DNA from: Rhizophagus irregularis
Lineage: Eukaryota > Glomeromycota > Glomeromycetes > Glomerales > Glomeraceae
Direction of reading: 5' to 3'
DNA: 64,000 bases
Assembly: GCF_026210795.1 (NCBI RefSeq)
Contig: NC_089456.1
Span: 3,164,501 to 3,228,500 of the forward strand
Part shown: positions 47,183 to 59,937 of the stretch, in pieces
Position numbering within the stretch: the first letter of the stretch is position 1
How the letters are laid out: every line of letters begins with the position of its first letter
The notes under the pieces: generated by a model
Database searches by the model: none
What the model was told of the DNA's origin: nothing
The model's input: only the letters and a program-made list of their open reading frames with translations
Made by a program: the position numbers and the translations under genes

Positions 47183-47794
47183 TATTCGATAATTTGAATA
47201 TATTTAATTAATGGAGCTGAGAAAAAAAAATTTAACAAATGCTCAAATTTATTTGTTTTCCATAATGAAGTTTACGATATTGATTAGTAGTTTACAAATT
47301 AATAAATGAAATACAACTTACAAAATATAAATCAAATTTTTCAAAAATGAAAATTTATTTTTTTAACAACATATATACATATATAAAGTTGAATAATGGA
47401 AGTATTTTTTTAAAAAAAAAGAGAGCGAACAAAGATGACAGATAAACTACTATAGAAAAAAAGCTGACCAGTTTTTCGATCGGTTTTCTTTGCTATAATA
47501 TAACGGTAGGTTACTTGATCACGCGCTGATCACTTAGGAATTAATCACGTGATAACTGATATTAAAATATTCTTCCCAGCGTCGTCCGACCTGCATAAAA
47601 TGTCACCCCGCGTCACACCCCACCGTTTTCATTTTTTTCATAAGTATTCTGGGAACAGAAAATTTTTAGTGGTGAAAAAAATTATTTTCACACCCATTAA
47701 ACATCACTGGTCACGTGGAGGTAGAATTTTACTGGGGTAAATTATTAAAATATATATCCCTATTAATCAATTTTAAATGACGTAACATAAGACT
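47183..47794. other. 5' flank of the VHS/GAT gene with G+C-richer patch
   Basis: TCACGTGA-type (47545-47551) and TGATCA sites occur upstream. A G+C-rich patch (about 47570-47640) lies within A+T-rich DNA. An open frame at 47549-47740 (63 codons) has no domain and no homologous look. I treat it as non-coding. Confidence 0.35.
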
Positions 47795-47932
47795 TCAAGG
47801 CAAAAATTACCTTTTTACCCTGCTTCACCTAGTATCCTACAGACCTTCTTGCTGTAAAATATTTATTTATATTATGCAGAGGGGGTGATGATATAATTAC
47901 ACAGGTCAAAAAGGTAATTTTTGTGATCTTGA
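47795..47932. mobile_element. 138-bp inverted-repeat element
   Basis: The left TCAAGGCAAAAATTACCTTT and the complement of the right end (TCAAGATCACAAAAATTACC) are inverted repeats, continuing TTTTnACCCTG. No convincing target duplication is seen. Confidence 0.5.
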
Positions 47933-48584
47933 GCTATACACTACATAAAAAGGTATTGACCAAAATAATTATATAGATCTTTTTTTTTATAGATAATTCC
48001 AGCCAGAATTTATTTCTTTTTAGAAGTTGACTGGCATTATCATAATTCTAGTTCTAAAAAAATATGTAGAGCTAATAGTAATTTTTTTTTGGCTGCACCT
48101 TATCTTTATATATATAACTCAGGGTTCTCATAATATGGCAAATACAAAAATATAATAAAAATTGTAAAATTATATCTCTAGATACATTAAATAACCAAAC
48201 TAACTTTTTACATTCTTATTACTATATTATAATTATTATTATTTTATTTTTAGTAATCATATTTATAATTCTAACATTTTTAATATATCCAATAATCCAA
48301 TTGAACATTTATATAAACTAAATTACCAGCTATAATTATTACAAATAATATATTTTTTGAAGTAAAAAATCTTTTAACCATATAAAATAAATAGCAATTG
48401 CTTATTAATAATATTGATATATAATTAAATAATAAAATAATACTTCTATTATTTTATTTTTATATAATTAGAACTATAAAAAGTATTATTAATTTTATAT
48501 GTTATATTTAATTTTATAAATATTTATTATATTATAGTAGAGTTTAAAATGAAATTAAAAATTAAATAATATTCAAAATATAAT
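47933..48584. other. A+T-rich spacer, nothing recognised
   Basis: Long AT dinucleotide-rich sequence with no gene or clear repeat. Confidence 0.5.
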
Positions 48585-49270
48585 AATCATGTATTCTTCT
48601 GAAGAAATTTTCCTAATTCTTCGGAATTCTACACAATCTGAAGAAAAAATATTTTACCCCTGAGAATCACCATTTTTGGATTGAATCCATGACTTACTAA
48701 TAACTAATAAACACTATCATTTTTCAAAATTGAATAAATTTTTTGCATTAAACCTTTTGTTAGTTATTAAATTTATTATTTTATATCCTGCATAAAAAGG
48801 AACTACAAGAAAAAACTGTGAAATTCGGAACTAGAATTTCCAAAATTCGAAACTCTTTCAGTTCGCCCTACACGATACAAATTTGTTAACATGTTATAGA
48901 ATATTGTCATTTCGTTATTATGACGGAATTGTGAGAATTTTTGTAAGAAATGGGTTGAAAATTTGTCATTTTAACGTGTTATAAATGCTAAAAAAGGGAC
49001 ATTTTTCAGTTATTAGCTATTAGGAATTTTGTAAAATAGAACTTTAAAAGAAAATCAGATAAATCTTTAATGTTAGATTTATCGTTGTTTTATTTTTTAT
49101 ACTATATACTGAAATCTGATAGATTTATTATAATGCAGGTTACTTAGTTTTCTACATATGCATCACGAACTTAATCCAAAAATGGTGATTCTCAGGGGTA
49201 AAAATTTTTTCTTCGGATTGTGTAGAATTCTGAAGAATTAGGAAAATTTCTTTGGAAGAATACATGATTA
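48585..49270. mobile_element. 686-bp long-TIR element, MULE-like
   Basis: The terminal inverted repeats are about 96 bp with only a few mismatches. They start AATCATGTATTCTTC and include TTTCCTAATTCTTC, AATTCTACACAATC and CCCCTGAGAATCACCATTTT. The element is flanked by TCAAAATATAAT on both sides (48573-48584 and 49271-49282), so the target duplication is up to 12 bp, of which the 8-9 bp next to the element would be usual. Long TIRs plus an 8-10-bp duplication are the signature of Mutator-like elements. No gene is present, so it is non-autonomous. Confidence 0.75.
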
Positions 49271-49282
49271 TCAAAATATAAT

Positions 49283-51134
49283 TAAATATAGATTTAAAGT
49301 AATAATTAATTATATTAAATATTAAATATAATAATTATAAATAACTTATTGAGTCAAATAAATTACTTGATAGTGTATATATAGAGTACAATTTAATATG
49401 ATAAGTGGGTTGTAATTTAATTATATTAGAGTAGTATATATAATTATTTACTTTTCATATTTTCTATTTAATTTTATTTTAATAAAATCACAAATGTGAT
49501 GCAAAAGTAAAAAAAAAAAATTATAAATAATTGCAATAATATAATATAATAATAATACAATAATTATATAATAGAAATGATTAATAATAAAATGAAAAAA
49601 TATTACAATAGTTATATAATTAATATATGGGGTCTTTGCAATAGAAAGGTACGAAACTCAAAAAAACATCAAAAATTGAATTAATATTAAATTTGCATTT
49701 ATTTCAATAAAAAAAACATAATTAGCATATAAAGTAAAATTAAATTTTTTTTTTGAGTTTTGTACCATTTTATTTGTTAAAAATAAGGAATAATAAGAAA
49801 AACTTGAAATTTGTCAAATATTAAATAATTTAAAATTTCAAATTAAGACAGAAAGTATTTTATATAATTTTTATCAAAAAAAAAAACTTAAAAAAATATT
49901 AATTTAAATAAATTTTTAAATAAACTTAGAATTTATAAGAAAAATTCTCTTTTTTTTATTATATTTGTATTATAAATTCTTTATTATTTCAATAATTTTA
50001 ATTATAAAACAAACTATTTTCTAATTTAAAAAACAATTTTAAAAAAAAAATTTTGTTAATAAAATAAATAGAAATTTAATATTAAAATATAATTGGATAA
50101 AAGGAAATTTACTAAAAATAATGAAAATTTTATTATTTTTTTTTAATTTAAAACAAATATATTATTCAAAAATAAATATTTTTTCTTTTTTTTTCCTATA
50201 ATAAATAAAATTTTATTATTATTTCATATTAAAAAATAAGAAAAATTTGATAAATTTAATAATAACAAAAAATCTTATTGAGTAATTGATCTTATTAACT
50301 TAATAAAAGTTGTTTCTTTTGAAAAGTTACATCTAAAAATAAATTATTTATTATTAGTTAAAGGATTCTTATTAAAATTTTATTGAAGTAAAAATTTTTT
50401 ATTAAAAAATCAATTTTTTTATGTTTATACAAAAACTATCTAAATAACTACTATTAAATTCTTAAAAAATCTTTTTCTCTTGCAAATTTATATATATTTT
50501 GCTATTAAAACTATTTATTTATCTAAACTTTTAAAAGGATTTCAAAAAAGTTTATTTTTTAATATAAATTTCTTATATATATAAAAAGAAACCAAATAAA
50601 AATATATTTTCATTCTTATTAAATATAAATAGTTATAATACATTATTTTATTAATAAAGTTTTGAAATACATCTTATTTACCAATTTTTTATGTATAAAT
50701 AAAAGAATTTATAGTATTTACATCAGAAAAAATTGGCTGTGAAATTAAGTAAATATGATGAATATAAAAAAAAATCTTTGAAATATTATAGTTTCAGATT
50801 CTATCTGATATTAATATTATGTATAAAAGAAAAATTCAAGAAATCCTTATTATTAATTCTTTTTTTTTAAATGCAAGCTAAAACTGCTTATTATTAGTAA
50901 TGAATTGCTTATTCAATACTTATATGATTGATAAATTTATTTTCTAATATTATAAAAAATTAATGAATAACTTTAATTTAATTCTAATTGATTTGATTAT
51001 TAATTTTAAATAAATTATAACAATATAAATAAAATAAAAATAAAAGAAAAAAATCATTTATTTTATGTAAACTACATTATTCTATTTTATTAAGAATCTT
51101 TTATTTCATTATCAATTTTTTATTTTGTATTTTT
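49283..51134. other. Very A+T-rich spacer
   Basis: No gene is visible. A small inverted-repeat element (49648-49766) is listed separately. The rest is poly-A/T and AT-dinucleotide sequence. Confidence 0.5.
49648..49766. mobile_element. 119-bp inverted-repeat MITE candidate
   Basis: GGTACGAAACTCAAAAAAA at the left is answered by TTTTTTTTTGAGTTTTGTACC at the right. There is no clear target duplication. The interior is pure A/T. Confidence 0.45.
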
Positions 51135-54100
51135 TTATTCTTTTAAATCTTTAAGTTTTTGATTTTGTTTTTTTAACTCAATTATTTGTTGTTGAAGTAC
51201 TTTAACTTCTTCATTTAGATCTTTTGGTTCTGGAATATCTAATAAATTTCTTAATCTTTTACTGATATATATAGGATGATAAATGAAATAAGTTTTTTTA
51301 TTATCAATTGCATGAATTAATTCACGAATATCTTTAACAGGAATATCATAATAACTAAAATGATTAATAAATAAATATAATTAGAAAATATATAAAAATC
51401 AAAAATAAAAGTTTAACATTAACAAATTTTATACTTACATCCAATATGGATTCCATTTTTTTTTTAGACAAGCTGGCAAATAATATAATTCAATTTCCCT
51501 AATAATCTTTTAAAAATAATTGATAAAGTTTATGATTAGAATTATATAAAATATAATAAATCAAATAATATAGATACAATAATTTATAATAAAATAAAAT
51601 ACCATTGCTTTTAGAAGAAAAAATTCTTCATATTTATTGTATTCATTAATTGCTAGATTAAGCAATCCAATAAATAAGTTCATAAGATAAATTATAAGAA
51701 ATGTAAATAAAACTAATAAAATTGTTACTAGAGTAGAATCATAATAAGTGTCTGCCGAAAAAGCTTCAGGATTGCCTATTGTTTAAAAAAAAAAAAATTA
51801 AAAAATAATTGGAATGATAATTGAATAATAAATTATTTACATACCTATAAGCAGTAAATACACCGATAAAAGTGACCTAATAAAACCATCAAACAGATTT
51901 TTTTTTGAATTAGGGTCTTCAATAAATGTAACATTCTGATATATAGTACCATTTAAAAAAACATGATATACGGTGGTTTTATTCCATGGACTATCTATAT
52001 TATTAGGTTTATAATCACTAGGATCAAAAATACTAGATGGAATAGATGGAATTGCATTATCGTCTGCTTGTAAAATAAAAAATGCATGGGCAAATCCAAA
52101 TAAAAGAAAAAATAAGACTATTAAGAATGGAAAAGCTTTTTTAGGAACTCCGATAATTATGGCAAAATAAGTTCCACATAATTGAAATACTCGAAAAAAT
52201 ATCAAAAATTTAAAACTTAATAATAAATTAGAAATTGCTCTAAGTCCTTTGGTCGTTTCATAATTAGTGGTTGTAGCAAGATCTATACGATATAGTATAT
52301 CCCCATATTTAATAATAATCCAATATATAGATGTGATAATAGGTAGAGAATATGCTCCTATATCTATTAATAATAAAAAGAATTAGAAAAAAAGAAATCC
52401 AAGTAAATAAATATTAAAGCATGTGCATCTTACCCAAATAATTCCATGGGTCATAAAAATAATTTCTTGGATCTGGTAAACATTGTCGAATTTCAAAAAT
52501 TAAATGTATAAGACCAAGTATAATTGAAATTATAAAAAAAATATCTTCGTTGTCTAATGCATTATTACTGTAATCGTATTTTAATGTAGAAGCCAATGCA
52601 AAAAAAAGAAAAAACATAGCATAAAAAACCCAAATTATTAAATAATATTTTTTCCCAAAATTCCTCCATTTAAAATCTATAATGGCTGCAAAATTCCACC
52701 ATCTGTAAAAATTATCGGTATCTATATTACTAAATAGAAAAGATCTATCTTCATTTAAAAATTTGTTCCAAAAGCTTTTTTTATCTTTATCATCACAAAA
52801 TTCGGAAAAAGGAATGATAAGCCTAATTGCTGGAGTTTTTTCTTGTTTAATTGGTTTAATTATATCTTTCACCAAACTTGTAATAAAAGACGATTTTTTA
52901 ATATAAACCTCTCTTGAATATGCCTTATAAGGTGAAGTTGAATTTATAATAGATAAACAAGTGGGATCTAGTATGAGAGATTTACATGAAATATACTTCA
53001 TTATTAAATTAGAATAAAAATGATTACTTAAATCAAATAAATTTAAATTAATAAAAGGAAACATGTAATTGGGATTTTCTGAATCATCTTCAATTAATTT
53101 AATAACTTTATCAAAAATTGATTTAACGGCAAATTCAATAAAACTTTCATCAATTTTTTCATCAATAATCTTTGATAACATTTCTAAATAAAATCTTGAA
53201 AATTCCACCGGATTATTTATAATACTAAGAAAGTATCTTTCATATTTTTCACATTCTACATTCTTGTACTTCTGGTATTTCACAATATTCTTAAATAAGT
53301 GACTAAAATCTGGCGGCGGTAATGATGAACATTCCTCAATATCTTTAATACCTTTATTACATCGACAGTATCGAAGTCCTAAATCTTCATTTTCGTAAAT
53401 TGTGTAAATTAAGATTTCACTCTTAGTAATTAAAGCCAGATCCTGATTATTTAATTGTTTGTACGAAATTACATCATTGCAACTATATTTTAGTACTGTT
53501 TTCCTTCCGTCATTTTCGTCATTTTCGTTACTTTCGTCATTCTGTGATTTTTTAGATCCTTTAATTATATAATCTTTAGAATTATTTTCAATTACAAACT
53601 TTAGAAGTTTACCCTCTAGGTTATCTTCTTTTATTTCATTTTTAAGCATATCTTTTATGTCGTTGAAAATAGGTAAAGTATAAATATTACTATGATATGT
53701 CTTGTTTAACTCTTTGTTTAATATTGTCTGATCTTTCAACTTATCTGTGATCCAATTATTCTTTTCCAACTTTTTATTAAATTTTATATCAAAATTTTGG
53801 TTGTTGTTAATGTTAATATTATTAATACCATTACCGTTGTTTATATATTGGGTAATATCAATTGCATCATCATCAGAAGTTTGAAAGGGATCTAAAAGTA
53901 TGTATTTTTTATCTTTATCATCAATATTATAAATAATTAATCCTTCAGAATCATCTTTTAAAGTTACAAATTCCATTGGAATATAATCTTTTTTATTTTC
54001 TACATATTTAGAAATCCACATTCCATTTTCCATCCCATTTTCCATTGCATTTTCCTCGTTTTTCATTGAAAATATATTAACTTTACCACAAATATTTAAT

Positions 54101-54884
54101 GCAATTAATGTTTGACTTTTATTTATTACTATATTAACACTACGTTTATCTTTATCTGCATAGTAATTACGCAACTTATCATCAAATAAGAAGTATTGAT
54201 TTTCACATGTACATTTCGTACATGTCATCATCTTCAATAAATCATATTGAGTCATTAATTGGAATCCATTAAAAAGAAATAACTTTGTTTGATATACAAA
54301 ACAATGAACGAAATCATCTTCATTTACATTTTCTATATCATATTGTTGAAAACACTTCCAAATACCATTTGCTGTTTCTGGCTTATCTTCAAAAGAATAC
54401 AAATAAATTTTGTGATTTTTTGCTTTTTTTGCTTCTTCATTTAATGATACTACAACCAAATGAATAGGGCCACTAGAACCATTAGAAAGAAATCCAATCG
54501 AATTCTTTTTAATAGAAAATATATTTTCATGCTCTAGATTCCTTAGTCGAAACAGATATTTGACATTATTTAAATCAATGCTTAAATCAATGAGACCTAT
54601 AATATAAGTTATTAATTAGTTAATATTTTATTATTTAAATCAATAAAATCTTATTTAAACTTACAATACTCATCGTTTTTCTCGTAATAGCATAATAAAT
54701 AATTTTTATATAGTTTAAGTAATTCAACATTTTTCTGGTTAACGTAATGCGCACTGTATTTGGATTGTCTGTTATCATTCTCATTAACTAACCATCCAAG
54801 AATTGATTTATCTTCGCTACTATAAATAACAAAATAGTCTATATTATCAATATTATCATCAACTTTTATTGATGAATGAGACAT
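51135..54884 (-). CDS. TRP-like cation channel, 1120 aa, six exons
   Basis: Exons (minus): 54884-54665, 54596-52434, 52363-51845, 51775-51603, 51506-51439, 51354-51135. All are GT-AG and the frame closes at 1121 codons. Residues 1-700 are cytosolic, Asn/Asp/Lys-rich, possibly beta-propeller-like, and show no ankyrin repeats. Six membrane segments follow at about 722-742, 758-778, 796-815, 838-862, 872-893 and 985-1008. A re-entrant pore lies about 955-972 (SLLSVYLLLIGNPEAF). The S6 end MNLFIGLLNLAINEY matches the NxLIAL-type gate of TRP channels. The S5-pore loop has several N-glycosylation sites. A C-terminal coiled coil (about 1088-1118) could tetramerise. Ion selectivity and gating are unknown. 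The start is the first ATG of the frame (a TTG lies upstream). Confidence 0.8.
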
Positions 54885-55054
54885 GTCGTATAGACGAAAT
54901 TTTTTATTCAACGAAATTTAAAAGACTTTTTTTTTTAAAAGCGCCTTTTTATTTAATATTACTAAAACGTCAACTACATTTAATGATAAGCGTATCAAAA
55001 CTCGTTTTAACTTCATTTAAAATTGACATTTTAAGATATGTTCACATGCTCTGA

Positions 55055-55209
55055 GTTCCATTACTATATAGGGAATGCGCCCGAGTTCAAGCATAATTAG
55101 AAGATAAAAATCAACCACAATAAAAATCACTGCATCAAATTGTAGTTACCAAAAATAATAACTGTAGATTATCAATGATGATCCGACATGCATCGAGAAT
55201 TAACATTAC
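55055..55209. promoter_or_regulatory. 5' flank of the channel gene
   Basis: The stretch between the channel gene and the MITE at 55210 contains no clear TATA box or repeated site. It is the presumed proximal promoter by position only. Confidence 0.25.
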
Positions 55210-56075
55210 ATTAGGGTGTACCATCAAATAATTAAATCAAAACATATGTAAAGTATCATATAAAAAATTATTATCAGAGATTTTTCTGACAATTCTGCCG
55301 GTTAATGGGTCAAACGGAATTTTTGTCGGATATTTTAAAATGGCATTATTATTAAATGCCATTATTATTATTAATTATTATTATGATTTAAAATTATTAT
55401 TTCATTATTATTATAAATACAAATATCATACATAGTTTATAAATAAAATACAACGAAATTATTTTTTTTTAGAAAAATACTAGTCAAATAATAGATCTGC
55501 TGCATCAAATTGTCCTAAAATTACATTTGTAATCTAAGTCGTGCAATGGACCTTTTTAATACTAGACTTGTCAATATTTTCAAATAAATTTGAGCCAACA
55601 AAAAAACCTTAGTTTGATTGTTGTAATTTCTTGATTCATATTTGGAAGGCATTTTTCCCGTGAAAAAATCAGAAATCTTGGAAACTCGATAAATCATGTA
55701 TTATTAGTTTTTATGCAATACTAAAAGACTAAAAAAATACACGATAGCTTAAAGAATAACGAAATACCTCGATTTTTTTAAAAAACAAGTAAAGAAAAAA
55801 TGTTTTATTATTAAGGATTAACTAAGAAAGCTGGTTCTAAACGCGGATGGCCTTCTTTGAAAAAAATAAAGATATTACACGAAAAAGACAGCTATTTTGG
55901 ATATTCTTGCAGAATTTGAAACGTAAATAGTGGGAATGAGTTAGAATTATGGAAGTGTGAAATTTTGTCTATTTTAATATGAAGTTTCTTATAAAGTTTA
56001 TGAATTATAATGATCGTCAAAAAAATCTCTGATAGTAATTTTTTATATGGTACTTTACATATGGTACACCCTAAT
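55210..56075. mobile_element. 866-bp element with ATTAC target duplication
   Basis: The left end ATTAGGGTGTACCAT and the complement of the right end are inverted. The repeat runs on with gaps through AACATATGTAAAGTATCATA and AAAAATTATTATCAGAGATT, about 85 bp in all. ATTAC flanks both sides (55205-55209, 56076-56080). The interior holds a weak coding-like stretch (KAGSKRGWPSLKKIKILHEK, about 55828-55888) that may be a transposase relic. Confidence 0.65.
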
Positions 56076-56322
56076 ATTACATTAATGTTACAGAAGTGTT
56101 ACAGATCGTGCTTTACGTACTTACGTTATTACAACGGTCATTTTGGGGTTAGCGCGTGCGACGAAAAAAGGGTTTGGAAGCAAAAGAACATTAGTTTAGC
56201 GAAAATAGAAAGATCACGTAATTATTTAACATGTAATTTTAAACTATAAAAATATTCTTAAAAGAAAACAAATTACTTTTATTTCGTAAATAAATTTAAA
56301 AGGTTGTTTCTTTTCTCTTTAT

Positions 56323-59300
56323 TTAATTGATCCTGTTGGCTAAAGATACAATTATTTGGAAAATATAAATTAAAATCTTATTAAAAATTAATTTGAATAT
56401 TAAAACGATTAAACATGATGATAGTACGATAATTGGTATTATAGCTGGTTTGATATGAAATATAATATATGTAGCATAAATAATAAGTTGAGGTATTTCT
56501 CCAAATAATATTATAGCAATATTCGCAATCAGAACCGATTTTTTTTTTTTTTTAATTAAATCTGGCGATTTGTCTCGTAACGCATTCATATCAACTAGTA
56601 TTCCAAAAAGAATAAAAATTTTCATGTTTACTTTTTCTTCTTTTTTTACTTTTCTGTTTACTCTAACCATAATAATTATAAATATTAAATGGATAAGTAG
56701 TGGAAGTATTAAAAAGATCATACTATAAAAAAAAAGAAAAATCATCATGTTAAAAAAAAAGTTGTTTTTAAGTTGATGCAATAATAATTCAAGTATTTTA
56801 ACAACTTAAATGTTTTCTTACGTTGCAGGTAAAATCCATACAAAATCTCCTTTATGAAAGATTATAAATGCAATATCTAACGCTAAGTCAATTAGAATCA
56901 ATCCAGATAAGAAAATTGGGAAAAAGTCCCTAAAGTCTCTTTTGATAATAAGCAACAACCCAATAACAAATAAAATACAAGCCGCGGGAAGAAGGCCCCA
57001 ATATTTTTTCCAAAGTTTTTCGGTTATAGGAGCTCCATATGATGCATCGAGAAACCAATTCAATTCTGATAATGAATTCATGTCTTGATATGTAATTGTT
57101 TCATTTAAATCTTTTGCAAGTTGTTCTGAACTAGATTGTCCATTTTTGGAAATATCAACTCTGAATATAATCTGATATCGATATACTTCATGCGCATTAT
57201 TAAATAAATATGAATTTTCATCTTTTTTTAAATACATATGTTTATCATAAGTATAATAAGTGATAAATGAGCATGATCCTTTACATGAAGTTGCATCATG
57301 TTGATAATATTTGGTGATGTTTAAACATAGTCCATCACATGATATTGCTCTACTTAATATAGTTCCCAATACATTTACACTATTTTTTGTTGTGTCCTGA
57401 TATCTTATATAACCTAACGATCCTTCAAGTGTTAATCGGATAATTGTACTTACTGTTCCTATTGAAAAAAAGTAAAAAAGTAAAATGTTTAATATATTGA
57501 AAATGAAAAAAATACTTTATTTTGTAATGTAAAGTCAAATTTACCCCCTGTTTCAACATCAGTTGAAGAAGATAAATCTAAAAAAAATTTTTTTTTTTTT
57601 ATTATTAGTATTATGACACGCAATTATATATCGAGTATGAATGCTGATTACCTGTAGTAAAATTCCAAATGTTTTCTCTAATACCAATAACATTTTGACC
57701 ACTTTGTTCTTTTACAAAATCATGATCAACAGTAATGTAATAACGAGCACTAAATTTATTTAGGGCAGAGGGTAAGATCGTCAATTTAACAGTATTTTCG
57801 TTTTCAAATTCAACAAATTGTTTATTTGTTGCGGGAATAGTTTGTTTTAAAATAATATCATCTCCATTAACTTGGAAAACACTAAAACTTCCTGTTGATC
57901 TAATTACAGGTGTATTATATGTAATGGTAAATTCTTGATTTGTTGTAATTATAGAATTTTTTAATGGAGTTGTGGATAATATTTTCGAACATCCATATCC
58001 TCCTGGTCCTCCTGGCACCGTTCCATCTCCTCCTACAACTAAAGAAAAAAAGTTAAAAAATATATACATTTATTTATTTCAGTTGTCTAAATTTTACCTG
58101 TAGAAAAATTTGTAAATTGATCAGTTGATATAATGGGAATTTTTTGTCTGTTAATCTCATCAAAAATTGAAGCAGCTTTTGGAATAGCAACAATAGTGTT
58201 ATTGGGAAGTACATGACTAGTGTAAAAGAATTCCCAAGGAGCCTGATGCCAATCCCAATCTCCATGAATTACTCCTTCATTATCAATAGTAAAGGCACTT
58301 CCATTTCCATTAATTCTATTCATTGTTGTAATAAAATACCCACCAAAATTTAACGGCAAAACGTCAGTAATAACGTCATTATTCGATAGATTTAAATTTA
58401 AAACAATTACTTTTACGATAACCTCGTCATAACTTAAAAAGAAATCAATTTCATTATATATTACTTGATTTCCATTAGTTGTTTGAATAATACAACTATA
58501 ACCTGATGATTGATATGCTATATTACATACGTATATACGTAATCTAGTTACTGTGTTATTCCAATAAATCCTAAAAGGACCTTTCATTTCACCTGTAGAA
58601 TCTTTTTGTATAAATCTAGCAAATATTGTTGTTCCATTATTTATATTTATATCACTTGTTATTATACAATATCCACCATCTTCTATTGCGAATACGTTTG
58701 TAAGATACGAGTTAAATGTGTATATAGAAACCGGGGGGTATATTTGTCCTTCTCCTATTTTTTCTCTAATAAATAAGTTGTTAAAATTTTATGAACAAAA
58801 ATAAAAAAAAAACTGTATATATAATTTTAACTTACAAACTACTATCAAATTTATAAGTTCTCCAAAAAATTTTTTCATTCTTAGATTTATAACATACATA
58901 TATAAGTCCTTTACTATAAATATTTTTAACAATTTTACCATTTTCGCATGATTCCTCGAATGTACTAAAAAATACAAATTTCAAAATCAAGAAGTAATCC
59001 AAAATAAAGCGTTGATATATACATATATATTTATTTTTACGTACCGTTTACTCAAATTGTTGAGAAATTTCATCTTTTTATTTGTTTCCACTCCGATTAA
59101 ACTAAAACAAGTGTCACCATTTAATAAAAGGTTACAATAATATGATGTAATAATAATATTATTCGAATTGGTATGAAAATTTATTTTATCCTTAATTAAT
59201 CTGCATTCTGGTGCATTAGGATTACTATCGCAATATCCAAATTGACATCTCCATATCTTTTGTGAATTTGGTTCGCCGCATACATTACACCCTGAAGCAT

Positions 59301-59937
59301 TTGGATTATAAATACAATCATTACATCCAGGTAAATACGGTTTATTAGAACAATTTGGTACACATGCTAAAGCGCCTGGATATTTCACACAATCCAACGG
59401 ACATCCAGGTGTTCCAGATGTTTCAGTACAATTCGGTAAACAATTGGGAGCTGTTGGATATTTCGCGCAGTCCAATGCCGCACCATTACACCCAGGAACA
59501 ACAGGTTTTTTACCCGCTCCGTCAGTTCCGTCGCATATTGGAATTACTTCACATTCCAAGTGTTTTGGATTTTTGTCACAATTAACATTACATCCAAATC
59601 CATAAGGATTGACATTACATGAACTTTCCATCGGAGGAATAGTATTCATTCCAATAGTTGAATTAAAACAAAAATTTTCCGCAGGAATATAATGGGTTAC
59701 AGTATTTATTGGTGACCGATCATTAGTAGGAATTATAATAAAAGATAAATTTTGCACCTTACAATTTTCAGTTTCAAGTTTGGTTAAACTTAATAAGATA
59801 GATCCATTTTTAAAACTAGTGCTTTGAATTATTTTAAGATCAGTTTCAATTTGAAGAGTAAACTGTTCAGCCAAGGCCAATCGGGACAAGACAATTGTAA
59901 TGAAACAAATATAAAATAATATCATCGTAGGTCTCAT
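56323..59937 (-). CDS. Receptor-like multi-pass membrane protein with Cys-rich and Ig-like ectodomain, 1048 aa, seven exons
   Basis: Exons (minus): 59937-59045, 58964-58836, 58765-58098, 58038-57652, 57577-57545, 57458-56822, 56722-56323. All are GT-AG, in frame over 1049 codons. A signal peptide (MRPTMILFYICFITIVLSRL) decides the start; the frame is open 159 bases further upstream but that extension would bury it. Residues about 100-245 are Cys-rich with repeated NPNAxxC / YPxAxxC units. A middle region of about 300 residues is beta-rich. Residues about 580-690 (CSKILSTTPLKNSII...TITYNTPV...FSVFQ) look like an Ig-like SbsA/Big_5-type domain. After a second Cys-containing segment, six or seven hydrophobic spans follow from about residue 840, separated by basic loops (RVNRKVKKEEK, KKKKK). 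The layout suggests a surface receptor or sensor with the N-terminus outside. Ligand and signalling partner are unknown. Confidence 0.75.

Noticed and set aside
47549-47740. 63-codon plus-strand frame in a G+C-richer patch
   Set aside because: No domain, no codon bias distinct from its reverse strand, and its position upstream of the VHS/GAT gene fits regulatory DNA better.
54285-54467. 60-codon plus-strand frame inside the channel gene
   Set aside because: Antisense to exon 2 of the channel, His/Leu/Phe-rich, a mirror of the coding strand.
59355-59585. 76-codon plus-strand frame inside the receptor-like gene
   Set aside because: Antisense to the Cys-rich repeat region; its openness follows from the repeat codons on the other strand.
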